Below are positions 51,094-59,726 of a stretch of 64,000 bases of DNA, in pieces. Each line of letters starts with the position of its first letter. Position 1 is the first letter of the stretch. Both the position numbers and the translations under genes were made by a program. This DNA comes from Deltaproteobacteria bacterium (GTDB lineage: Bacteria > Myxococcota_A > UBA9042 > DTJE01). The notes under the pieces are model-generated. The model was given only the letters and a program-made list of their open reading frames with translations. It was not told the DNA's origin and made no database searches. The DNA lies in assembly GCA_029547805.1 (NCBI GenBank), contig JAKPOP010000006.1:22050-86049 (forward strand), written 5' to 3'.

Positions 51094-51873
51094 TCAGCGG
51101 ACCCAGGACGACGGCCGGAGGGGTTCTTCGCCCAGGCACTGCTCCGACTCCTGGAGCAGGGCATCCACGGCCTGCTGCAACGGGGTCAGTCGCGCCTCGA
51201 TGTCCGAACGGGCCGGGGAGGGGACCTGTCGGCCCTGCGGATCCTGGCGTTGGTCCGGGGCTCGGGCCATCTCCTGTTCCAGCGCCTCGAGTACCGGGAC
51301 CAGTTCGGCGGCCCGCTCCGCGATGCGCTGCACGTCTCCCAGGGGGGCCTCGGTGATTCCCAGGGCACTCCCGGCCACCAGTTCCCAGGGCTCGGGTTCC
51401 GGGCGGACGGCAATGGCGAGGTCCAGGCGGTCCTGGAGCACCTGGAGCGCCGTCTTGAGGGAGACGATGCGGTCCCGGGTCACCTGCACGTCGATGCCCT
51501 CCCGAAGGAAGCGCCGTTGCTGGACCAGGTGCACGACGGTGGTTCGGATGGCGAGGGTCAGCGCCGGAAGCAGGTTGCATCCCAGCACGAAGGGCCAGAG
51601 GTCCGCATCGGCGGTCAGCAGCAGAATCCCGGCGTGGAGGGCCGGGAACAGCAAGGCGCAGGCCAACAGCGCCACCACGGTGCCGGTGTCCAGCAGGCCC
51701 GGGAGGTGTCGGGGAAGTCGCCGGCCACGATGGATCAGCACCATCGCTGCCAGCAGGAAGGACACGAGGCCTGCGAGCCAGGTGGCGACGAACGGGATGA
51801 CCCACTGCACCAGCACGAACAGGAGCAGCAGCAATGCCCCCAGCAACAGCGCGAAGCCCGCCAGGTCCCTCAT
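51094..51873 (-). CDS. Membrane protein with cytosolic coiled-coil tail, function unknown
   Basis: 259 residues. Four hydrophobic segments in the first 125 residues (ALLLGALLLLLFVLVQWVIP, AGLVSFLLAAMVLIH, TVVALLACALLFPALHAGIL, LWPFVLGCNLLPALTLAI), then a soluble helical part (SLKTALQVLQDRLDLAI, ERAAELVPVLEALEQEM, ARLTPLQQAVDALLQESEQ) that likely forms a coiled coil. No family recognised. It converges on the TMTC-like gene with 129 bases between them. Confidence 0.7.
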   Translation of the reverse strand: MRDLAGFALLLGALLLLLFVLVQWVIPFVATWLAGLVSFLLAAMVLIHRGRRLPRHLPGLLDTGTVVALLACALLFPALHAGILLLTADADLWPFVLGCNLLPALTLAIRTTVVHLVQQRRFLREGIDVQVTRDRIVSLKTALQVLQDRLDLAIAVRPEPEPWELVAGSALGITEAPLGDVQRIAERAAELVPVLEALEQEMARAPDQRQDPQGRQVPSPARSDIEARLTPLQQAVDALLQESEQCLGEEPLRPSSWVR

Positions 51874-52299
51874 GGCGAACGGGTCTCCCGGTTCCCGATG
51901 GCCCGAAGCCTAGCCCTGCAGCGAAACCCTGGTCAAGGGGCGTTGTCCGGCCGGTCCCGGGCACCCGGCCCAGAGCCCCGGGAAGAAGGGAAGGGGGCCG
52001 TCGCTCCCGGCGCGATGGGCCCGGGTCGCGGTGCGCGTTCCCTTCTCCGCGCCTCTTCCGGCATTCCGGCCGGGACGCATGCGCGGATCGCCCCGGCGGC
52101 CGGGCGACGATCCCGCCTTGGCAGCGGATCCTGTTTGCCGCCGGAGAGCGACACGGAACCCGCGCCGGAAGGCACACCCGGGCCCGGTCACCGACGGAGG
52201 TGCCATGCGATGCCTGGAATCCCCTGTCGGATGCCGCGATGCACCCCTTCCGGTCGGAGTGATCTAGGATTCGCCCCGGTTCCTCGCGGGAGGGGCGCG
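51874..52299. other. 426-base intergenic region between divergent genes
   Basis: Holds the promoter of the membrane-protein gene (51907-51936, minus). A TAGGAT at 52265-52270 (plus) could be the -10 of the lipoprotein gene but has no good -35. The middle (51950-52240) shows no coding pattern on either strand, no RNA structure I recognise and no repeat. Confidence 0.5.
51907..51936 (-). promoter_or_regulatory. Putative promoter for the membrane protein at 51094-51873
   Basis: Minus strand TTGACC (51931-51936), 18 bases, TAGGCT (51907-51912), about 27 bases before the ATG on the transcript. Confidence 0.5.
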
Positions 52300-54087
52300 A
52301 TGGAACGGCGCGAGTCGTGTTTCCTGGTGGCGCTGGCGTGCAGCCTGGCCTGGGGCTGCGGTGGCGGCTGGTTCGTGCTGTCGGACAAGGTGGCGTCCCC
52401 TCCGCCAGACGTGGTGCGCGAGGGCGGCTACCTGACCGGCAGCGTGGACGTCCAGAATCGCGAGGTCCTCCTGTCGCCGGAATACACCGCCCATCGGGGA
52501 CGGAAGGTGAAGTACCTGCTGATCACCGCGCAGTACGTGCCGCCTGGAGTCACGGCGGCCGAGGCCTCGAAGGAACCGGAAATCCCGGTCCTGCTGCTGG
52601 ACGCGCGAACCCAGGACGCGCAGATGGAGCAGCCGCACGACCTGGACGTGATCTCGCGCTACCCGCTGCACGGGCGTAAGGGCGGCCTGGGGCGCATGGC
52701 CTTTCGGGTACGGGTCCTGCGCGAGGACGCCGGGAACACCGTTCTGAAGGTCTGGGAGGCGCTCACGGCGGCCGGAGGAATCGCAGACCTGGATCCCACC
52801 GGCTATCTCTCGCTGGCCAACCGGTTGATGGACGTGATCCGCCCTTTCCTGGCGGAGGGATCGCGCACGCTGATGACCTCGTTCCAGGTGGACCAGGTCG
52901 GCGATTCGGAGATGGCCGCGGCCTGGGTGCTGTTGCCAACCGACGAGCAGGGCAGGGTGGCTCGAAGAGTCGCCGCGCGATGGGAGGAGGTTCGACGGTC
53001 GCTGTCGATCTGCGGGGACGACCAGCGGCTCTGGCTGTGCCGGGGCGATGGGAGGCTGGAGGGCTTTCCCTACCTGATCGTGCGGTACCGCCGGGACGAC
53101 TATCGATCGGACCCCGACCTGCCATCACGGAAATGGCGCGACGCCATTCCGGCTCCTGGCGCGTGCCCGGCGCCGGCCGACGTGGGAGACTGGGTGTTCA
53201 AGGCCTGGGCGGCGCTGAACCGGGACGTATGGTCGCCGCAACAGCGCGAGGTGGAGTGGGCGTTGCTGCGCGGAAACCTGGGCTGCCTCAGCCTGCTGCA
53301 AGGGCCACTGCCCGAGACCGGGGCGCTCGGGCTCTATGTGCAGTGCCATGAGAGCCTGCCTGCACGGTTGTCTCCGGACCATCCCCTTGCGCCGTACCTG
53401 GAAGAGGCGATGTCGAACCTGGAGGCCTGCGTCCGGTCCAGGGCCGCCCAGATCGACGGCTACGACGCGTTTGCCGCGATGGTGGAGGTCGCAGCGGAGG
53501 TCCGGGCCGCCAGACTGTCGGGGGCCGATCCCCGACGGCTGCCGCTGCCCGAACTGAAGGCCCAGCTGCGGCGAACGGCCGAGACGCTCCGACGAGTGAA
53601 GGGGCTTGGGGTCGATCGGGCCCGGGCGACGCGGGAAGTGGCCACCTGGCGCGAGGAACTGGAAAAGGCGCTCTACCTGCGGGAGTTCGAGCCGAAGGTC
53701 GAGGCGCTGGCGACCGCGGACGAGCCCGCCCCCGCCCTGGCACAGGAACTGGATCGGGCGCTGTCGGCGTTGGCCTCGGAGCAGGTCGAGTGTGATCGGT
53801 GCCGCGAGGAGGTTCGCCGGGCCCGCTGTCTGGCGGGGGTCATCGACGTGGTGGCGAAGGTGCCAGAGGCCCTGGAGCACCTGCGTCACGCGGCCGGGGA
53901 CGTGGCCGCCCGGCAGGCGATCGTGCACGACCTGCAGCGGATGCGCGACGGGCTGGCGGAGCAGCATGACCGGGGCGTGTGCGACATGGAAGGGACCCGG
54001 GCTCTGGCGGCCAGGGTTGCGGAGGCGATGGCAATGACGGTGCCTCTGCCGACGCCTGGGGCCCCGGCAGAGTCAGTCGCCAGGTGA
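52300..54087 (+). CDS. Large putative lipoprotein of unknown function, compositionally distinct
   Basis: 595 residues. MERRESCFLVALACSLAWGC has a weak lipobox (LAWGC), and GGGAGGGG precedes the ATG. Residues 60-250 look alpha/beta (VKYLLITAQYVPPG, AFRVRVLRED, TLMTSFQVDQVGD). The rest is mostly helical with coiled-coil tendency (LKAQLRRTAETLRRVKG, ATWREELEKALYL) and scattered Cys pairs (CDRCREEV). No domain recognised. Unlike its neighbours it uses GCG and CGC freely where they prefer GCC and CGG, a hint of different ancestry. It stands alone between two long gaps. Confidence 0.72.
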   Translation: MERRESCFLVALACSLAWGCGGGWFVLSDKVASPPPDVVREGGYLTGSVDVQNREVLLSPEYTAHRGRKVKYLLITAQYVPPGVTAAEASKEPEIPVLLLDARTQDAQMEQPHDLDVISRYPLHGRKGGLGRMAFRVRVLREDAGNTVLKVWEALTAAGGIADLDPTGYLSLANRLMDVIRPFLAEGSRTLMTSFQVDQVGDSEMAAAWVLLPTDEQGRVARRVAARWEEVRRSLSICGDDQRLWLCRGDGRLEGFPYLIVRYRRDDYRSDPDLPSRKWRDAIPAPGACPAPADVGDWVFKAWAALNRDVWSPQQREVEWALLRGNLGCLSLLQGPLPETGALGLYVQCHESLPARLSPDHPLAPYLEEAMSNLEACVRSRAAQIDGYDAFAAMVEVAAEVRAARLSGADPRRLPLPELKAQLRRTAETLRRVKGLGVDRARATREVATWREELEKALYLREFEPKVEALATADEPAPALAQELDRALSALASEQVECDRCREEVRRARCLAGVIDVVAKVPEALEHLRHAAGDVAARQAIVHDLQRMRDGLAEQHDRGVCDMEGTRALAARVAEAMAMTVPLPTPGAPAESVAR

Positions 54088-54246
54088 CGATGTCGTCCAG
54101 GGGTGTCCCCCGGTTGCGGGGCAGAGCCAGATTTCCGTCACCCATTCGGGGAATCGCCAGGCGGCATCGAGGCATCGGCTCCGGCGAGGACCTCGTGCCC
54201 GATCGGTCCGGCGGCCTCCAGACGGGACCGGGGTGGGGTTCCGGGG

Positions 54247-54275
54247 TTGCGGGTCCTGGAGGGGTTTGCTAGAAG
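54247..54275 (+). promoter_or_regulatory. Putative promoter for rocD
   Basis: TTGCGG (54247-54252), 17 bases, TAGAAG (54270-54275), about 30 bases upstream of the ATG on the transcript; AAGGAGG lies within that leader. Confidence 0.4.
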
Positions 54276-54310
54276 GCATCGGCAGTTCTTCCAAGGAGGC
54301 GAATCGCATC

Positions 54311-55510
54311 ATGGCCATGGACTCGAAAACGCTCATGGAACTGGCGGACACCTGGGGGGCCCACAACTACAAGCCGCTGCCCGTGGTCCTGGCCCAGGGC
54401 GAGGGGGCCTTCGTCTGGGACGTCGAGGGCCGACGATACCTCGACTTCCTGTCGTGCTACTCGGCCTTGAACCACGGCCACCGCCATCCCCGTCTGGTCC
54501 GGGCCGCAAAGGAGCAGATGGACCAGATCACCTTGACCTCCCGGGCCTTCCACAATGCCGAGATGGGTCCCTTCCTGCAGGAGTTGTGCGCCTATGCGGG
54601 GCAGGAGATGGCCCTCCTGATGAACAGTGGCGCCGAGGCGGTGGAGACGGCCCTGAAGGCCGCCCGCAAGTGGGCCTATCGGGTCAAGGGGGTGACCCCG
54701 GGGGAGGCCGAGATCATCGCCTGCGCCGGGAACTTCCACGGGCGCACGATCTCCATCGTGAGTTTCAGCACCGAGCCCCTCTACCGGGATGACTTCGGGC
54801 CCTTCTGCCCCGGGTTCCGGGTCATTCCGTACGGGGACCTGAAGGCCCTCCGGGAGGCCATCACACCAAGGACCGCCGCCTTCCTGGTGGAGCCCATCCA
54901 GGGGGAGGCCGGCGTGGTCATCCCACCGGCGGGATTCCTGGCCGAGGCCCGGAGGATCTGCACGGAGGCCGACGTCCTGTTCATCGCCGACGAGATCCAG
55001 ACCGGCTTTGGGAGGACCGGCAGGGCCTTCGCCTGCGAGCACGAGGGGGTCAAGCCGGACCTGATGACGCTGGGCAAGGCCCTGGGAGGCGGCATCTATC
55101 CCGTCTCGGCCGTGGTCGGCCGCCGGGACGTCCTGGGCCTGTTCCAGCCCGGGGAGCACGGCAGCACCTTCGGCGGGAACCCCCTGGCCTGCGCGATCGG
55201 CCGGGAGGCCATCCGGGTCATCCAGGAGGAGCGGCTTTCCGAGCGGTCGGCGGAACTGGGGGAGTGGCTGCTGAATGCCCTCCGGGCCATTCCGTCGCCC
55301 CACGTCCGGGAGGTCCGGGGCCGGGGGCTCTTCATCGGGGTCGAACTGCATCCCGAGGCCGGCGGGGCCCGGCGGTTCTGCGAGGCCCTGATGGCCCAGG
55401 GGCTCCTCTGCAAGGAGACCCACGACCACGTCATCCGGTTCGCCCCGCCCCTGGTCATCGGGCAGGATCAACTGGCCTGGGCCGTCCAGCGCGTCGCCGA
55501 GGTCCTGTAG
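54311..55510 (+). CDS. rocD: Ornithine aminotransferase-like class III PLP enzyme
   Basis: Converts ornithine and 2-oxoglutarate to glutamate semialdehyde and glutamate. 399 residues, the usual length. The N-terminus (AHNYKPLPVVLAQGEGAFVW, DVEGRRYLDFLSCYSALN) is that of ornithine rather than acetylornithine aminotransferases. Further motifs: MNSGAEAVETALKAAR, NFHGRTISIVS, EPIQGEAGVVIP, ADEIQTGFGRTG, and the PLP Lys in LGKALGGG. AGGAGG lies 11 bases before ATG 54311; ATG 54317 is the alternative. Cytosolic, proline/arginine catabolism. Confidence 0.92.
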   Translation: MAMDSKTLMELADTWGAHNYKPLPVVLAQGEGAFVWDVEGRRYLDFLSCYSALNHGHRHPRLVRAAKEQMDQITLTSRAFHNAEMGPFLQELCAYAGQEMALLMNSGAEAVETALKAARKWAYRVKGVTPGEAEIIACAGNFHGRTISIVSFSTEPLYRDDFGPFCPGFRVIPYGDLKALREAITPRTAAFLVEPIQGEAGVVIPPAGFLAEARRICTEADVLFIADEIQTGFGRTGRAFACEHEGVKPDLMTLGKALGGGIYPVSAVVGRRDVLGLFQPGEHGSTFGGNPLACAIGREAIRVIQEERLSERSAELGEWLLNALRAIPSPHVREVRGRGLFIGVELHPEAGGARRFCEALMAQGLLCKETHDHVIRFAPPLVIGQDQLAWAVQRVAEVL

Positions 55511-55603
55511 CAGGCCGTCCGGGTTCTTCCGCGCCGAGGCGCTTCGGCGGCAGCGCTCCCAGGGGAGGTTTCCCGAACCTCAGTCTGCCACCGCGGAGGC
55601 GGC

Positions 55604-56047
55604 ATGGACCGGCGCAACGGTGAGAAGGTCGGCTGGCTTGGGGGCTGGGCCGGCGCGTTCCTCTGGGTTCTGATCCTGGCCGTCCTGTTCCTGGTCCAGG
55701 GGCGGATCGCCGGAGGCCTGTCGGGCATCGCGCTGGCCGGTGCGGGCATGGGTGCGGCGTTCCTGGCTCGGCCCTGGCGCCATGGGACCACGCCGTACCG
55801 CTGGCTGCTGCTGGCCCCGATGGGCTTGCTGGTCCTCGCGATTCCCTGGGCGTGGTGGTCGTCTGCCGATCGGGTCCAGGGCGGCGACGGGTCGATGCCC
55901 TGGACGCTGCTGCCGCTGGTGGTGGTCATCGGAATGCCCTTATGGACCGTCGGGCGCAGGCGATGGAAGGACGGCGAACCACGGTCCCAGGATCCCGATC
56001 GCCCACCAGGGGACGGTGCTTCCCGTCCGGGTCGTCGATCCAGGTAG
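55604..56047 (+). CDS. Small four-helix membrane protein
   Basis: 147 residues with four hydrophobic segments (GAFLWVLILAVLFLVQG, LSGIALAGAGMGAAFLA, WLLLAPMGLLVLAIPWAWW, LLPLVVVIGMPLWTVG) and a polar Arg/Asp/Pro-rich tail of 30 residues. GCGGAGG is 3-5 bases before the ATG. No family recognised. It may follow rocD in one transcript (93-base gap). Confidence 0.65.
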   Translation: MDRRNGEKVGWLGGWAGAFLWVLILAVLFLVQGRIAGGLSGIALAGAGMGAAFLARPWRHGTTPYRWLLLAPMGLLVLAIPWAWWSSADRVQGGDGSMPWTLLPLVVVIGMPLWTVGRRRWKDGEPRSQDPDRPPGDGASRPGRRSR

Positions 56048-56120
56048 GGGTGCCGCCGGGCGCCGTCGGGGACTGCGGGATATCTCACGAGTTCCCCAGT
56101 GGCCGACCACCTGGCGGCGG

Positions 56121-58685
56121 TCACCGGACTCCCGCCAGGGCGATCACCTGTTCCCAGGCGGCCACCAGGTCCTCTGCCGTGCCGGCCTGCTGCAGGTTGC
56201 CCAGCGCCACGAACAGGTCCGCCGGCTGGGCGGCCAGCAGTCCCCGTTCCATGGCCAGCGGCAGATCGGGATGATTCACCTGTTCCCGCAGGCCCACCAC
56301 CAGCCCGACCTCCCGGGACAGGTCCGGCGACAGTGGGGGTACGAGATCGGCATCTTCCAACGTCGCGGCCTGGGACGCCCCGACCACACCCAGGGAGAAG
56401 GTCAAGGCCTCCGACCCCATCAGGCCTCCCAGCGTGCCAGGACCGATCAGTCGGGCCATCGCCGCGACCTGGTCCGGTCCACTCACGAGGTCCCCGACGG
56501 CCCGCCGAAGGTCCTGCCCTGGGGGAGCCCCCTGGACCCGCCCCGCCAGGCTCCTCGCCTGGTCCAGCAACCCCCGGTAGAAGGCACCCATCCGGTCGCC
56601 TGGGATGGCCTGACCCCGGGACTCCAGGGCGCGACCGACCGACGCGTAGGGCGGGGGATAGGGCTTGTCCTGGACGTCCGCGATGGCCCGGACCACGATC
56701 GATCCTGCCACCTCCCGCATCGCCTCGCAGGCCAGGTGCTGCGCGAAGCAGGGGTCCTGAAGCAGGGCCTGCCCCTGGGGAAGCCCGATCCAGGTGCGGA
56801 AGTCCACGGTCCCGAACTGGGCCACCTGTGGGAACCCGCCGTAGGTCGGGGCCGTTGTCTCCATCGCTGGCAGCGCGTCGAACCAGCACTGACCTGCATC
56901 CCGGTCCGATTTCCAGGCGGCCAGGGCCTCCTCCCATCGCATGCGGGCCATCCGGGTCGCGGAGCATTTCGCCAGGTCGTCCACGCACTTGCGTGCCAGG
57001 GCCCTGGGGAAGGGATCGGGCGGGGCGACCGGCGGCGTCCGTCCGGTCATCAGTGCCCATCGGCAGAGGGCCCCCTCGAATCGTTCGGCATCCGTCGCTC
57101 CGTCATCCAGGGGCCCGCAGGGACCCGGACACCCGCTGACCGGGTCCTCCAGGTCCACCTCCCAGCAGAGGCTCTGTCCAATCGACGGGGTCATTCCCGG
57201 TGGCATCGCCCATCGCTCCTCGCAGTAGCGTTCCTCGCAGTCCTGGATGGCCTTCCATTCATTGAAACCCGGCCAGGATCCCTTGATGGGATAGTTGGCG
57301 GAAATCGCGTGGACATGGGGGGCCGTTGCGATGGCCTCGTCGCAGGCCAACGCCTGCAACGCCTCCGGGACATCGGTCCGGCAGGACTGGACCTGGGCCT
57401 GGAAGTCCTTCAGGACCTTGGCATGTTCGGCAGGGGTGACGCCCCCGGCGACCTTCGCATTGGCCTCCTGGCAGGCCTGGCGGTTGTGGGCATTGACGGC
57501 CACGTTGGCCGGTTGCCACTGCTCGTTGCATCCCTGCTGCTTCGGGTCCTTGCCCGTGACGTCGAAGGTGTAGTCGTCCACCGAGCAGACCGCCGTACAG
57601 GGCCAACGGGCCCCGCTGGCGCCGTCGATCAGGTAGCGCCCATCGACGTCCAGGCGGGCCGCGTATGGCCAGGCCGCCTGGGGTGTCTTGATCTCGAAGT
57701 AACTGGACATCAGCGTCGTCAACAGGATCCGGGCTCGGTCCCGATCGGCCTCGCTGAGCAGCGGCAGGTATCCGCACTCCCCGGGTCCCAGGGACGCCAC
57801 CACCGGTTCTCCGAAGTTCCCGTCCGCCGTCGAGAGGGGGCGAAGAGGGTCCTTGCGGCGAGGGCGCCAGGTCTCGATGGCCTGACTCAAGAAGACGCTT
57901 GTGGCGGTCTGGGCGTTCACGGCATTGGGGGCCTCGGGATTCGGGATCTGGAAGCCCCGGTCGCAGGACCCCTTGGCCGCGCAGGCCGAGTCCGTCAGGT
58001 GGCCGACGACCTCGTGGGCGATCTCGTGCACCAGTGTCCCGGAACGCTCAACGGGTGCCTGAAGGCCGAAGAAGGCGTAGTACAGGTTCGATGGCTTGCC
58101 TCCGGCCATCGGGTTCGAGGCGACGGTCCATCCCTGGCACGTTCCATCCTCGATCGTGGCCGGGTGATCGGTCGTCCAGGTCCAGCCCGTGTCGGACCAG
58201 GGGGCCACCCACTCGGCCGTCCATCGCATTGAGGCATTCCCCTTGATTCGGGGCGAGAAGTCGTGGTTCACGACACCGGCCGCCAGGGCCGACTGCCGGA
58301 AGATCCCGACCCAGTCGGCCAGCAGCGCGCCTGCCGCGAGGCGCATCCAGAACTGGTCCGGATTGCAGAAAGCCGCGGCGGTCCGCAGGGGCAGCCAGGT
58401 GTCCTGGACCTTCGACAGGTGCAGCGCGTCCCAGACATACTGGTCATTGGCCTCCTTCCAGGTCTGGTCCCAGATCAGGGCACCGGGAACTCCAGGGGCC
58501 GTCTCCCCATAAAGCCCGCACCAGTTGGCGCCGATCCAGGCATCCATGCCGTCTTTCGACCCGATCCAGGCACAGCAGGTGTCGGGATCGACCTTTCCCG
58601 GCTCGCACGGGGCGGCCCGGAGGCCCCGCTCCCCTGTCCACCACACCGCGACACATGCCGCCACGTGAACCAGCAATGTCCTCAT
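56121..58685 (-). CDS. Secreted Cys-rich protein with HExxH zinc-protease motif
   Basis: 854 residues. Signal peptide MRTLLVHVAACVAVWWTGERGLRAA, cleaved before PCEPGK. GTLVHEIAHEVVGHLTD (about residues 215-231) contains HExxH and a third His six residues on, as in zinc metalloproteases. About 35 Cys, often paired (CCAWIGSKDG, CDRGFQIPN, CSVDDYTFD, CEERYCEERW), suggest a disulfide-rich exported protein. The C-terminal 250 residues are helical without Cys. No domain family recognised; activity is inferred from the motif alone. It starts 10 bases after its lipoprotein partner. Confidence 0.72.
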   Translation of the reverse strand: MRTLLVHVAACVAVWWTGERGLRAAPCEPGKVDPDTCCAWIGSKDGMDAWIGANWCGLYGETAPGVPGALIWDQTWKEANDQYVWDALHLSKVQDTWLPLRTAAAFCNPDQFWMRLAAGALLADWVGIFRQSALAAGVVNHDFSPRIKGNASMRWTAEWVAPWSDTGWTWTTDHPATIEDGTCQGWTVASNPMAGGKPSNLYYAFFGLQAPVERSGTLVHEIAHEVVGHLTDSACAAKGSCDRGFQIPNPEAPNAVNAQTATSVFLSQAIETWRPRRKDPLRPLSTADGNFGEPVVASLGPGECGYLPLLSEADRDRARILLTTLMSSYFEIKTPQAAWPYAARLDVDGRYLIDGASGARWPCTAVCSVDDYTFDVTGKDPKQQGCNEQWQPANVAVNAHNRQACQEANAKVAGGVTPAEHAKVLKDFQAQVQSCRTDVPEALQALACDEAIATAPHVHAISANYPIKGSWPGFNEWKAIQDCEERYCEERWAMPPGMTPSIGQSLCWEVDLEDPVSGCPGPCGPLDDGATDAERFEGALCRWALMTGRTPPVAPPDPFPRALARKCVDDLAKCSATRMARMRWEEALAAWKSDRDAGQCWFDALPAMETTAPTYGGFPQVAQFGTVDFRTWIGLPQGQALLQDPCFAQHLACEAMREVAGSIVVRAIADVQDKPYPPPYASVGRALESRGQAIPGDRMGAFYRGLLDQARSLAGRVQGAPPGQDLRRAVGDLVSGPDQVAAMARLIGPGTLGGLMGSEALTFSLGVVGASQAATLEDADLVPPLSPDLSREVGLVVGLREQVNHPDLPLAMERGLLAAQPADLFVALGNLQQAGTAEDLVAAWEQVIALAGVR

Positions 58686-58695
58686 GCCTGCCCCC

Positions 58696-59466
58696 TCAGT
58701 GGACCTCAAAGAGGAGATGTCGTTCCTCCACGGGCAGGAGATCCCAGAGGAGGCGCTGGGCCAGGAGACGGGGCACCGCCGCAAAGACCCGGTTCAACGC
58801 GTGAGGGCGGAGGGCCGGAGCGCAACGGGCGGCGGCCTCCAGCAGCACTTCAGCCGCTGCCGCCGATCCAGCACGGGCGCGAACGGCGAGGGACTCCAGA
58901 GCGATGGCTGCTGCCACCGCCTCTTCTGGGAGGCGCACCTCACCATCGGTGTCCGGCGGCGGGAACGTCCACGGGAGGGTCGCCGCCTCCCGCAGCCACT
59001 GGATCGTCTCCGGCGTGTCGAACAGCCCCATCAGTTTTCCGCAGGGGTATCCGAGGACGGGCGTCGAGATCCAGTCCCGGCAGGCCGGCAGGACCGTCCG
59101 GGCCGCCCCCTCGGGGTCGGCGGCCAGCACCCTGGCGGCCTCGATGCGTTCCGACATCACCGGGTCGATGTCCTCGTCCCGATCCGGGACCGTGTAGAGT
59201 CCCTCCACGTAGGTCCTGGCGGAGGCCCCCAGCGGTCCCGAGGCAAACCGATCCGCCAGGCCCAGGCCCGTCAGCAGCGGAGGCAGGTCCTCCCGTGGAG
59301 CCAGGTCCCTGAGTCCCTCAGCCTGTCCCGGGTCGGCGGTCTCCTCGTCGTGGCCCTCATCAGCGGCCAGGTCGGCCGCATCGGAGACTCCCGGCGATGG
59401 CCCGCCGGAGCAGCCCCAGGTGGGGGTCGCCGCCAGCAGTCCCGCCAGACACAGGGCCGTTCCCAT
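58696..59466 (-). CDS. Lipoprotein partner of the HExxH protein
   Basis: 256 residues from ATG 59466 (the frame extends to 59523). Signal MGTALCLAGLLAATPTWGC ends in lipobox TWGC. An acidic spacer of about 40 residues leads to a helical domain (MSERIEAARVLAADPEGA, AVAAAIALESLAVRARAGSAA, VFAAVPRLLAQRLL) that resembles HEAT-like repeats. Function unknown. The 10-base gap to the HExxH gene makes cotranscription near certain. Confidence 0.72.
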   Translation of the reverse strand: MGTALCLAGLLAATPTWGCSGGPSPGVSDAADLAADEGHDEETADPGQAEGLRDLAPREDLPPLLTGLGLADRFASGPLGASARTYVEGLYTVPDRDEDIDPVMSERIEAARVLAADPEGAARTVLPACRDWISTPVLGYPCGKLMGLFDTPETIQWLREAATLPWTFPPPDTDGEVRLPEEAVAAAIALESLAVRARAGSAAAAEVLLEAAARCAPALRPHALNRVFAAVPRLLAQRLLWDLLPVEERHLLFEVH

Positions 59467-59550
59467 GCCCCGCCCTCGGGGAGTGACTCCATGACTCGAC
59501 AATGCCGGCAGAAGGACGTGCATCGTGGCCGTTCCTGCTGAAGTGAATAA

Positions 59551-59578
59551 AACATATCATCAAAAACCAGAATGGCAA
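59551..59578 (-). promoter_or_regulatory. AT-rich promoter for the lipoprotein/HExxH operon
   Basis: Minus strand TTGCCA (59573-59578), 16 bases, TATGTT (59551-59556). The 40 bases around it are mostly A/T, which is exceptional for this DNA and makes strand opening easy. Confidence 0.45.
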
Positions 59579-59726
59579 TCGGCCAGATTTCCCGCCATGT
59601 CGGGGTGCGGTCCCGCGGAGCAGACAGGCGCCGCCGGGGACATGGTCCGGGCCGATGGTTCACCACGAGAAGCACCGGGGGAGGGGAATCGGAATCCTGG
59701 TGGGGCCTGGACGAACCCCAGAGAGG

